Assembly: GCF_013359945.1 (NCBI RefSeq)
Contig: NZ_JABWCS010000220.1
Coordinates: forward strand, 267,414-331,413
Reading direction: 5' to 3'
Length of the DNA stretch: 64,000 bases
Source of the DNA: Paenibacillus agri
Lineage (GTDB): Bacteria; Bacillota; Bacilli; Paenibacillales; Paenibacillaceae
Shown here piece after piece: positions 33,526 to 41,480 of the stretch. The position numbers and the translations under genes were made by a program. Within the stretch, counting starts at the first letter, position 1; the number at the start of each line of letters is the position of its first letter. Under the pieces are notes generated by a model. It saw only the letters and a program-made list of their open reading frames with translations. It searched no databases and had not been told where the DNA came from.

Positions 33526-36192
33526 ATGGATAAATTGATTCTTATAGATGGCAACAACGTTATTTACCGGGCGTTTTTTGCAATGCCTCCTCTAACGAAT
33601 ACGGCAGGACAGCAGACGAATGCCGTGTACGGGTTCACAACGATGCTGCTGCGTCTCATAGAGGAACATAAACCGACACATATGATCGTGGCATTCGATG
33701 CCGGCAAGATTACTTTCCGTCATGAGGGGTATCAAGAATATAAGGGCGGGCGGCAAAAAACACCGCCGGAGCTGTCCGAACAGTTCCCGCTGCTGAAAGA
33801 CCTGTTGCGTAACCTCGGCGTGCCTCAGTTCGAAATTGAGAGCTATGAAGCCGATGATATCATCGGCAGTATCTCCCGCAAGGCGGACGAAGCTGGTCGT
33901 GAGGTCATGATCGTCTCAGGGGACAAGGATATGCTGCAATTGGCTTCGGAGCATACAACTGTTGCCTTGATCCGCAAAGGCGTTACCGAAATTGAACTGT
34001 ACGGACCGGAACAGATTCGTGAGAAATATGATCTGACCCCGGAACAGATTATCGACCTTAAAGGGCTTATGGGTGACGCCAGTGACAACATTCCCGGCGT
34101 ACCAGGTGTCGGCGAGAAGACTGCACTGAAGCTGCTGCATCAATTCGGCTCTGTGGAAGGGGTTATCGCAGGCACTGGTGAGCTTAAAGGCAAGATGAAA
34201 GAGAAGCTCGAAGCACATGCGGATGATGCCATCATGAGTAAGAAGCTCGCGACGATCTACCGCGAAGTTCCGTTGGAACATGGCTGGGAGGATATGGTCT
34301 TCACAGGACTGAACCGCGAGACTGCAGGACCAGCGCTGGCGAAATTGGAATTCAAATCGCTGCTGGAACGCCTGTCCCTGAGTGGTAGCGCCCCTGCTCC
34401 TGAGGGAGAAGAGGCTGCTGAAGCTCAAGAGGCTGAGCTTGAGATTACCATTGTGGGCGAGGATGAACTGGACGATCTGATTGCAGCACTGCCTGGTATC
34501 TCCGCACTGCATGTGGAGTCGAACGGGGACAATCCGCACCGTGCTGAGGTGATCGGCATTGGGCTGTCTTCGTTGGATCGGCATTACTATGTGCCGTTTT
34601 CCCTGTTGCAAAGTCCAGCTGCTGCCAAGCTGCGGGATTGGCTGGGGGACGAGCATACCCCGAAGAGCGGCTACGATTTACACCGGGCTGATCTGGCCCT
34701 CCACTGGCAAGGGATTCCTTTTGCCGGGGCGGCGAAGGATGTACAGCTGGCAGCTTATCTGCTGGATCCGACGGAAGCCAACCAGGATCTGAGCGATCTT
34801 GCGGCTAAATACAGTCTGCCACGTCTGGCCACGGACGAAAGTGTGTTTGGCAAAGGTGCCAAATACAAAGTGCCAGAGCTGGAGGTTCTGGGCCACCATG
34901 TGGCGCGGAAGAGTGCGGCAGTGCTGGGAATTGTCCAGAAGCAGGACAAGGAACTGGACGAGACAGACATGAACGGTCTGTTCGATGATCTGGAGATGCC
35001 GCTATCGCGCATCCTGGCTGACATGGAGAAGCAAGGGATTGCCGTGAACAAGGAGGATCTGAAGGAGCTCGGTAAGGAATTCGAAGCTCAGATCGCCAAG
35101 CTTGTCGCTGAGATCTATGAGATTTGCGGCACGGAATTCAACTTGAACTCTCCGAAGCAGCTTGGTGAGATTCTGTTCGTGAAGCTGGGGCTGCCTGTCG
35201 TCAAGAAGACGAAGACCGGATACTCTACGGATGCCGAGGTGCTGGAGAAGCTGGCCCCTTATCATGATGTTGTGCGGCTGATCCTGCAATACCGGACGAT
35301 CGCCAAGCTTCAATCCACTTATGTGGAAGGGCTGCTCAAGGAAATTTCACCAGATACGGGCAAGGTCCATACGTTCTACCGCCAGACTATTGCGGCAACC
35401 GGACGACTAAGCAGCCAGTTCCCGAATCTGCAGAATATCCCGATCCGCTTGGAAGAGGGGCGCAAGCTCCGCAAAGTATTTGTACCTTCGGAGCCGGGCT
35501 GGTCCATTCTGGCCGCAGACTATTCCCAGATCGAGCTGCGGGTTCTGGCGCATATCTCTGACGATGAGCTGTTGAAGGACGCTTTTCTGCATGACATGGA
35601 TATTCATACGAAGACCGCGATGGATGTCTTTGGCGTGACTGCCGAGCAAGTGGATAGCAACATGCGCCGCTCTGCCAAGGCAGTAAACTTCGGTATCGTG
35701 TACGGTATCAGCGATTACGGCCTATCGCAGAACCTCAATATTCCGCGGAAGGAAGCTGCCCGGTTCATCGAGCAATATTTTGAAGTATTCCAGGGCGTGC
35801 GCCGTTATATGGATGAGATTGTGGTGGAGGCGAAGAAGAACGGCTATGTCACCACACTGCTGGAACGCCGTCGCTACCTGCCGGAGATTAATGCCAGCAA
35901 TTTCAACCTGCGTTCCTTTGCGGAGCGCACAGCGATGAATACACCGATTCAAGGTACAGCCGCAGATATTATCAAACTGGCGATGGTCCATATGGACAAG
36001 GCACTGTTCGAACGCGGATTGAAGAGCCGCATGTTGCTTCAGGTACACGATGAACTTGTGTTCGAGGTGCCAGCGGAGGAACTGGAGCTGATGAAGGTGC
36101 TGCTGCCTGAGGTCATGGAAGGCGCACTTAAACTGTCGGTTCCGCTCAAGGCAGAGGTAAGTTATGGAAGCAACTGGTATGAGGCGAAATAG
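33526..36192 (+). CDS. polA: DNA polymerase I
   Basis: 888 residues from the ATG at 33526 (MDKLILIDGNNVIYRAFF). N-terminal 5'-3' exonuclease (1-about 290, with DGNN, YEADDIIG, GDKDMLQL, GDASDNIPG), a degenerate 3'-5' exonuclease domain (about 310-470) whose DxE motif is replaced (HVESNG), and the polymerase domain (about 500-888) with DYSQIELRVLAHIS, RRSAKAVNFGIVYG and VHDELVFEVP. So proofreading should be absent, as in Bacillus and Thermus. Start of the polA-mutM-ytaF-coaE run. It fills gaps in repair and Okazaki processing. Confidence 0.97.
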   Translation: MDKLILIDGNNVIYRAFFAMPPLTNTAGQQTNAVYGFTTMLLRLIEEHKPTHMIVAFDAGKITFRHEGYQEYKGGRQKTPPELSEQFPLLKDLLRNLGVPQFEIESYEADDIIGSISRKADEAGREVMIVSGDKDMLQLASEHTTVALIRKGVTEIELYGPEQIREKYDLTPEQIIDLKGLMGDASDNIPGVPGVGEKTALKLLHQFGSVEGVIAGTGELKGKMKEKLEAHADDAIMSKKLATIYREVPLEHGWEDMVFTGLNRETAGPALAKLEFKSLLERLSLSGSAPAPEGEEAAEAQEAELEITIVGEDELDDLIAALPGISALHVESNGDNPHRAEVIGIGLSSLDRHYYVPFSLLQSPAAAKLRDWLGDEHTPKSGYDLHRADLALHWQGIPFAGAAKDVQLAAYLLDPTEANQDLSDLAAKYSLPRLATDESVFGKGAKYKVPELEVLGHHVARKSAAVLGIVQKQDKELDETDMNGLFDDLEMPLSRILADMEKQGIAVNKEDLKELGKEFEAQIAKLVAEIYEICGTEFNLNSPKQLGEILFVKLGLPVVKKTKTGYSTDAEVLEKLAPYHDVVRLILQYRTIAKLQSTYVEGLLKEISPDTGKVHTFYRQTIAATGRLSSQFPNLQNIPIRLEEGRKLRKVFVPSEPGWSILAADYSQIELRVLAHISDDELLKDAFLHDMDIHTKTAMDVFGVTAEQVDSNMRRSAKAVNFGIVYGISDYGLSQNLNIPRKEAARFIEQYFEVFQGVRRYMDEIVVEAKKNGYVTTLLERRRYLPEINASNFNLRSFAERTAMNTPIQGTAADIIKLAMVHMDKALFERGLKSRMLLQVHDELVFEVPAEELELMKVLLPEVMEGALKLSVPLKAEVSYGSNWYEAK

Positions 36193-36242
36193 AACCCCCG
36201 CGTGCCTCCGATATCCGGTATAATGGAGTAGAGGTGAGAACT

Positions 36243-37088
36243 ATGCCGGAATTACCGGAAGTCGAAACAGTGAAGAGAACACTTAACGAATTAGTCAAAG
36301 GAAAGCAGATAGAGAACGTCACCGTCCGCTTGGCGCGGATTATTCAGCGCCCGGATGATACCATGGCCTTCGCCCACATGCTGGCGGGTCATACCATTGA
36401 AAGTGTGGAGCGTAGAGGCAAATTTTTGCGGATCTTGCTGGACGGTCTTGTCCTGGTCTCCCATCTGCGGATGGAAGGCCGTTACGGACTGCATGGCAGT
36501 GATGAGCCGCTGGACAAGCATACACATGTTATTTTTCATTTTACAGATGGTACCGAGCTTCGCTACACAGATGTGCGCCAATTTGGCACGATGCACCTGT
36601 TCCAGCCGGGGGAGGACCTGAGTTTGCCGCCGCTGAACAAGCTGGGGGAGGAGCCGCTCGAGCCTTCTTTTACCCCGGAACGGTTCAGGGAGATTGTGTC
36701 TGGTAAAAGCACCAAAATCAAATCCCTGCTGCTGAATCAGGAATATGTGGTCGGCATTGGGAATATCTATGTAGACGAATCGCTACACCGTGCGGGCATT
36801 CACCCGGAGGACAGCCCTAAAGCGCTGAGCCGGGAACAGCTCGACAAGCTTCATCATGCGATTGTATCCACGCTTACGGAAGCCGTCAATGCTGGAGGCT
36901 CCTCCGTCAAATCATATGTGAACGGCCAAGGGGAGAGCGGCACCTATCAACAGCAATTGCTGATTTACGGACGCAAGGACCAGCCGTGTGCCGTCTGTGG
37001 TACATTGATTGAGAAGAGTGTGGTCGGCGGCCGTGGGACGCATTATTGTCCAAGCTGCCAGCGTGTCAGTACGGTTCTGGCTCGGTAA
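36243..37088 (+). CDS. mutM: Formamidopyrimidine-DNA glycosylase
   Basis: 281 residues. The ATG at 36243 gives MPELPEVETVKR, placing the catalytic Pro at position 2; AGAGGTGAG precedes it. Lys in RGKFLRI, the helix-two-turn-helix (QEYVVGIGNIYVDESL) and the C-terminal zinc finger CAVCG...CPSC are intact. It removes oxidised purines such as 8-oxoguanine. Coupled with polA, 51 bp upstream. Confidence 0.97.
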   Translation: MPELPEVETVKRTLNELVKGKQIENVTVRLARIIQRPDDTMAFAHMLAGHTIESVERRGKFLRILLDGLVLVSHLRMEGRYGLHGSDEPLDKHTHVIFHFTDGTELRYTDVRQFGTMHLFQPGEDLSLPPLNKLGEEPLEPSFTPERFREIVSGKSTKIKSLLLNQEYVVGIGNIYVDESLHRAGIHPEDSPKALSREQLDKLHHAIVSTLTEAVNAGGSSVKSYVNGQGESGTYQQQLLIYGRKDQPCAVCGTLIEKSVVGGRGTHYCPSCQRVSTVLAR

Positions 37089-37220
37089 TCAATCTTATAC
37101 ACCGGCTTGCCGGATCTTGCCTGAGTTCTCAATGTAGTACTTGAACTTCATCCCAAGCTGCAGATGGTTGACACCCTCAATGTGTCCCGCCCATATACTG
37201 TGTGAAGAAGGCTCTAATCA

Positions 37221-37260
37221 AGCGAACGTCTTGCCTAAGTAATCTTATTAGGCAGGACGG
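37221..37260 (+). promoter_or_regulatory. Stable hairpin in the ytaF leader
   Basis: CGTCTTGCCTAA pairs with TTAGGCAGGACG around an 8-nt to 16-nt loop. No T-tract follows. It ends 22 bp before the ytaF GTG, so it may affect translation or mRNA stability. Confidence 0.5.
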
Positions 37261-37282
37261 TTCTTCACGGGGGGGATTGCGG

Positions 37283-38047
37283 GTGCTCAGCCCATTTTTA
37301 TCATTGCTGTTATTGGCGTTGGCCCTGAGTCTGGATGGATTTGGCGTAGGCATTACATATGGTTTGCGAAAAATGAAAATACCGCTGCTCTCGATCCTGA
37401 TCATCTCGTTATGTTCTGGCATCGTCATCTACGTCTCCATGCAGGTTGGCGTCTTGCTGGCGAAGGTGGTATCACCCAGTATCGCTGCAAGCGTAGGCGC
37501 TGTTATTCTTATCCTTATGGGCTGTTGGTCACTGATTCAATCGCGGATTCAGAAGGAGAAAGAGGATCTTATTGCAGAGCAGCAGGAACAGGAAACTGCA
37601 CAGATTTCCACAGTCAGTATCTCTGAACTCTCGTCCGAAGACGAATATGGGGAAGCAGCTGCTGACTCGGAAGGTTATGGTGATGAGTCCGCTCAGCCAG
37701 CGAAACCGGCTGTATACTCACTGGAGCTGCGGAGGCTCGGCATCGTCGTACAGATCTTGCGTACGCCTTCCTCTGCGGATATGGATGCTTCGGGAAGCAT
37801 TTCGCCGCTGGAGGCAATGATACTCGGAATTGCATTGTCACTGGATGCGTTCGGTGCAGGACTGGGTGCCGCACTGCTTGGGTTCAACCCGGGCTGGACG
37901 GCGGTCACGATTGCGTTGTTTAGCGGAAGCTTTCTAATTATGGGGATGAAGACAGGATTCAAGTTCGCCGGCAGCTCCTGGATGAAGCATGCCGCTGTCC
38001 TGCCTGCTTTAATGTTGATTGTTATGGGAATAATGAAGCTGTTATGA
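37283..38047 (+). CDS. ytaF: Sporulation membrane protein YtaF, MntP-like
   Basis: 254 residues from the GTG at 37283, chosen because GGGGGGG lies 8 nt upstream and a hairpin occupies the region before. Six membrane helices in two related halves, each with the family motif (LALSLDGFGVGITYG near 15 and IALSLDAFGAGLGAALLG near 180), the Asp residues being the likely cation ligands. The halves are joined by an unusually long acidic loop (about 97-160, SSEDEYGEAAADSEGYGDES). Related to the Mn2+ exporter MntP; in B. subtilis linked to sporulation. Confidence 0.85.
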   Translation: MLSPFLSLLLLALALSLDGFGVGITYGLRKMKIPLLSILIISLCSGIVIYVSMQVGVLLAKVVSPSIAASVGAVILILMGCWSLIQSRIQKEKEDLIAEQQEQETAQISTVSISELSSEDEYGEAAADSEGYGDESAQPAKPAVYSLELRRLGIVVQILRTPSSADMDASGSISPLEAMILGIALSLDAFGAGLGAALLGFNPGWTAVTIALFSGSFLIMGMKTGFKFAGSSWMKHAAVLPALMLIVMGIMKLL

Positions 38048-38056
38048 GGTGAGTAC

Positions 38057-38653
38057 ATGATCATGGGCTTAACCGGAGGCATTGCGTCCGGAAAAAGCAC
38101 AGTATCAGCACTGTTCGTGAACAAGGGAGCCAAACTGGTGGATGCCGATGCCATTGCCAGGGAAGTGATGCTGCCCGGACACCCGGTGCTGGCTGCTGTC
38201 GTTGAACATTTCGGAGAGGATATTCTGAACCCGGATGGAACGCTCGACAGGGCGAAGCTTGGGAATATTGTCTTTCATGAGCCGGAGGCCCGTCAGAAGC
38301 TGAATAGTCTGACTCATCCGGCGATTCGCCAGGAGATCAAGGACCGGATGTACCGCATGGAGCAGGAAGCGCCGGAGTCGCTGATTGTGGTAGATATTCC
38401 GCTGCTGTTTGAGTCAGGGCTGGAAGGTCTTTTTCAGGACATTATTGTAGTATATGTTCCCCGTGAGATTCAGTTGACCCGGTTAATGGAACGGAACAGT
38501 CTGACTCAGGAGCAGGCGGAGAGCCGTCTGCAATCGCAGATGGATCTTCAGGAGAAGACGGGCAAGGCAAGTTACGTCATTGACAACAGCAAGGATCTTG
38601 AGCATACTGAGGCCCAGGTTCTTGCTTTGTGGGACAGGCTGGGGTTGTCATGA
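38057..38653 (+). CDS. coaE: Dephospho-CoA kinase
   Basis: 198 residues; GAGGTGAG before the ATG, 9 bp after ytaF. P-loop GGIASGKST, the DADAIAREV motif and the lid region (RNSLTQEQAESRLQSQM) identify CoaE, last enzyme of coenzyme A synthesis. Its stop codon overlaps the next start (ATGA). Confidence 0.96.
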   Translation: MIMGLTGGIASGKSTVSALFVNKGAKLVDADAIAREVMLPGHPVLAAVVEHFGEDILNPDGTLDRAKLGNIVFHEPEARQKLNSLTHPAIRQEIKDRMYRMEQEAPESLIVVDIPLLFESGLEGLFQDIIVVYVPREIQLTRLMERNSLTQEQAESRLQSQMDLQEKTGKASYVIDNSKDLEHTEAQVLALWDRLGLS

Positions 38654-39213
38654 GCTGGCTGCGCAAAAAAAGAGTCCTGCTTCTCCTGTTCATCGGCTTT
38701 ACAGGTATTCTGTTCCTCAGTACAAACTGGATGTCGTGGTTTTATCCGATTCATTATAAAGAAGAGATCCGCAAGCACAGCACGACCTACGAGATTGATC
38801 CATTCCTTGTGGCGGCGATTATCCGGGTGGAGACAAACTTCAAGACTGGAAAAGAGTCGAAAAAAGGGGCGATCGGTCTTATGCAGCTGATGCCGGATAC
38901 GGCCAAATGGGCTATGGAAAAGGCCAAGCTCCCCGATGTATCGCTGGAGCGGCTGAAGCATGAGCCATCCGTCAACATTGAGCTTGGGTCCTGGTATCTA
39001 TCCTCGCTCTCTCGTCAGTTTGACGGCAATCGTACGGCAGTCATTGCTGCTTATAATGCTGGTCCGGGCAATGTCCAGAACTGGCTGAAGCAGGGGACCT
39101 GGGACGGTACGGAGGATAATGTAAAAGATATCCCGTTTGGGGAGACACGTCATTATGTCCAGCGGGTGATTTACTATTATAATCAGTACACGGATATCTA
39201 CAAAGGATTTTAG
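38650..39213 (+). CDS. Lytic transglycosylase, SLT domain, membrane-anchored
   Basis: 187 residues. ATG overlaps the coaE stop. One N-terminal signal anchor (about 6-27), then the SLT fold: catalytic Glu in AIIRVETNF, KGAIGLMQLMPDTA, and AYNAGPGNVQNWL. It cleaves peptidoglycan glycan strands, forming anhydro-muramyl ends. Same place downstream of coaE as in many Bacillales; a spore or wall-remodelling role is possible. Confidence 0.92.
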   Translation: MSWLRKKRVLLLLFIGFTGILFLSTNWMSWFYPIHYKEEIRKHSTTYEIDPFLVAAIIRVETNFKTGKESKKGAIGLMQLMPDTAKWAMEKAKLPDVSLERLKHEPSVNIELGSWYLSSLSRQFDGNRTAVIAAYNAGPGNVQNWLKQGTWDGTEDNVKDIPFGETRHYVQRVIYYYNQYTDIYKGF

Positions 39214-39225
39214 ATGTGTATAGGA

Positions 39226-39267
39226 AAAGAAGTATTAAACAGCCCGTGAGCCGTTTAATACTTCTTT
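39226..39267. terminator. Bidirectional terminator between transglycosylase and SASP genes
   Basis: AAAGAAGTATTAAAC pairs perfectly with GTTTAATACTTCTTT around a 12-nt loop, serving both converging genes. Confidence 0.88.
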
Positions 39268-39285
39268 AGTCAAGCTATAGGCAGA

Positions 39286-39504
39286 TTAGTGAACTTGACC
39301 TGCCAGTTGTTGTTCAGCCAGAGTTACAAGACGTTTAGTGATGTAACCACCGATCGAACCGTTTTCGTAAGAAGTTTTATTGCCATTGTATCCGTCTGCA
39401 GAAAGCGTGATACCCAATTCTTGAGCAACTTCGTATTTCAATTGTTCCAAAGCTGCGCGGGAATTAGGAACTACCAGGTTGTTGGAGTTGTTGTTTTGGC
39501 CCAT
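39286..39504 (-). CDS. Alpha/beta-type small acid-soluble spore protein
   Basis: 72 residues; TAGGAGGTG before the ATG. Family core: LEQLKYEVAQELGI (with the GPR protease cleavage region around ELGI) and GSIGGYITKRLVTLAEQQL. These proteins coat and protect DNA in the spore. An Asn-rich start (GQNNNSNN) is typical of Paenibacillus members. Sigma-G control is expected, but I could not point to a sure promoter. Confidence 0.95.
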   Translation of the reverse strand: MGQNNNSNNLVVPNSRAALEQLKYEVAQELGITLSADGYNGNKTSYENGSIGGYITKRLVTLAEQQLAGQVH

Positions 39505-39670
39505 TGCTGTTCACCTCCTATCGGTTGGTAACTGTATTATGTGCCGGACTTGGCAGATTCATTACAATAAACAAACGGTGAATTATGGAAAAAGAGATTG
39601 TGTTCGATCGCAGTCAGGTGCGTACTGGAACGGGACGCACACCATTTTGCAAAAGGAAGTGATTAAGCTT

Positions 39671-40147
39671 ATGAAATGCCCTTACTGCGATCATACAAAT
39701 ACCAAGGTGCTTGATTCACGTCCGGCCAACGAGAATAAGTCCATCCGCCGCAGGCGGGAGTGTGAGCGCTGTAGCAAGCGTTTTACAACGTTTGAGATGA
39801 TTGAAGAGACTCCGCTTATCGTAATTAAGAAGGATGGCAGCCGCGAGGAATTCAGCCGTGATAAAATCCTCCGTGGATTGATCCGTGCCTGTGAGAAGCG
39901 TCCTGTGCCTGTGGAGCGCCTTGAGGTCATCGTGTCGGAGGTTGAGAAGACTTTGCGCGGGATCGCCCTGGCAGAGATCGAGAGCCGTCAAATCGGCGAG
40001 CTCGTGATGGAACAGCTCTATCCAGTGGATGAAGTCGCATACGTCCGCTTCGCCTCTGTGTACCGTCAGTTCAAGGATATCAACATGTTCATGAAGGAAC
40101 TGAAGGGCCTGCTGTCCAAGACAACGGGTGAGTTGGAGAGTCTGTAA
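39671..40147 (+). CDS. nrdR: Transcriptional repressor NrdR
   Basis: 158 residues; AAGGAAG before the ATG. Zinc ribbon CPYC...CERCSKRFTTFE, then an ATP-cone domain (VIKKDGSREEFSRDKILRGLIRACEKRPV). NrdR represses ribonucleotide reductase genes by binding NrdR boxes when dATP is high. In B. subtilis it also lies shortly after coaE. Confidence 0.96.
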   Translation: MKCPYCDHTNTKVLDSRPANENKSIRRRRECERCSKRFTTFEMIEETPLIVIKKDGSREEFSRDKILRGLIRACEKRPVPVERLEVIVSEVEKTLRGIALAEIESRQIGELVMEQLYPVDEVAYVRFASVYRQFKDINMFMKELKGLLSKTTGELESL

Positions 40148-40226
40148 AGAGTCTTGCTGCATCGCTGCTAATTTGGAGATACCATCTGCAGATATCAGGA
40201 GCGGCCGAGACATTAGAATAAATGAA

Positions 40227-40275
40227 AAATAGTCCGCCACATTAACTTGTACTTGTGGCGGGCTATTTGGCTTTT
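40227..40275 (+). terminator. Terminator after nrdR
   Basis: AAATAGTCCGCCAC pairs with GTGGCGGGCTATTT, followed by GGCTTTTCTTTT. Confidence 0.8.
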
Positions 40276-40317
40276 CTTTTCACCAGTGAAATTAATCTCA
40301 ATTACTAACACTACAGG

Positions 40318-40953
40318 TTATTCCTGAGACATCGGAGTATGGTAAATGTGGAGACTAATTCGGGTCATCTCATTCGTGGATATTGCGAAGTCGGACCCAA
40401 TCCATTTTGAGATCGCATTATATAGCGCGCCGGCTTTAAAGTATATCCGGTATCTGCTTTCGTCTGTTGTGTCATGCGCGTTAGACAGCATCATTTCATT
40501 CAAGCAATCTAAGATCACATAATCAAACTTGGCGCTTTGCAAGGCTCTGTAAATATCACGCTGCTGAAAAATAACTTCAAAAAGCACGCTAATAAACTTT
40601 TCAGGCTCTTTGGCTTTGCCTGTTAATTCATTGGTGTAAGGCAGGAGCCTTTGATTAATCTCGAAAATAAGCGAATCGACCAGATCCACCAGTATCTCCT
40701 GTTTGGAGGAATAGTTGTTGTAATAGGCGGTTCGGGAGACCCCGGCACGTTTCACAATATCGGTAATGCTGATTTTGCTAAAAGGCTGCTCCTGGATTAA
40801 GAAGACTAATGCCGTGCAGATGGCTTCTCTGGTCAAGCGATTGGTTTCTTTATTGGAATTATGTTTAGAGGTGTTTGGACTGTATAATTCATGATTTGCG
40901 ATGACATTTCCCCTCCATTTGTACGTTCTGGCGTTCGTTTTATTGTTTTTCAT
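40318..40953 (-). CDS. TetR-family regulator
   Basis: 211 residues from the ATG at 40953 (a TTG at 40965 is also possible). A basic, Asn-rich lead of ~35 residues precedes the TetR helix-turn-helix (TREAICTALVFLIQEQPFSKISITDIVKRAGVSRTAYYNNYSSKQEIL). The C-terminal half is of the TetR_C_7/DhaS-like kind. No partner gene is adjacent, so the target is unknown. Confidence 0.8.
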   Translation of the reverse strand: MKNNKTNARTYKWRGNVIANHELYSPNTSKHNSNKETNRLTREAICTALVFLIQEQPFSKISITDIVKRAGVSRTAYYNNYSSKQEILVDLVDSLIFEINQRLLPYTNELTGKAKEPEKFISVLFEVIFQQRDIYRALQSAKFDYVILDCLNEMMLSNAHDTTDESRYRIYFKAGALYNAISKWIGSDFAISTNEMTRISLHIYHTPMSQE

Positions 40954-41257
40954 GACTCTTTTCAATATGCTAAACCATAAGGCATTACAAATGTAATGTC
41001 AAAATTGTAGCTACATAAGACGAACATAAGAAATAAAAAAAGCGAAGATGAGCGAAAGGAGAAGTTTGGAACTGTAGGCACAAAGCGCTCACCTGAACGA
41101 GATTTCCATAGGAGAGCTCGCACCGGATCATAGTCTGTCGACAACAAGAGCTATAATTCATGGCTGTTAAATCCAGGGATGTCATATAGAAGCGGTAAGT
41201 TTCCCTTCACCAGTCGTCTGAACAGTGGAAAAGAGGGGGTACTTCCCCAACTAACGA

Positions 41258-41430
41258 CATTTTTGTACCTTATTTTTCAGATATATAGCTAAATGAGGGA
41301 AATAAGGGCATTATTGTATCTTATTTTTCGGAAAAACACGCTGGAGAGGTATTTCTGGGAGATTTAAGGTACAATATTGCACTTAATCTCCACTAACCCC
41401 TCGCTGCAGAGGATTTAAGGTACAAAAATG
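41258..41430. repeat. Four-arm intergenic element, sub-family B, copy 2
   Basis: 173 bp in the 500-bp gap before the peptidase gene. Outer inverted repeat CATTTTTGTACCTTA (41258) / TTAAGGTACAAAAATG (ending 41430); inner pair GCATTATTGTATCTTA (41308) / TTAAGGTACAATATTGC (ending 41380). 40954-41257 shows nothing I recognise. Confidence 0.8.
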
Positions 41431-41480
41431 CCGTTAATTACACTTCAATGCGTTCTATATAGTTAAAATGGGAGGGTGTC

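Noticed and set aside
40962..41185. Short leftward frames before the TetR gene
   Set aside because: No ribosome binding site, no similarity to a known family, low-complexity composition.
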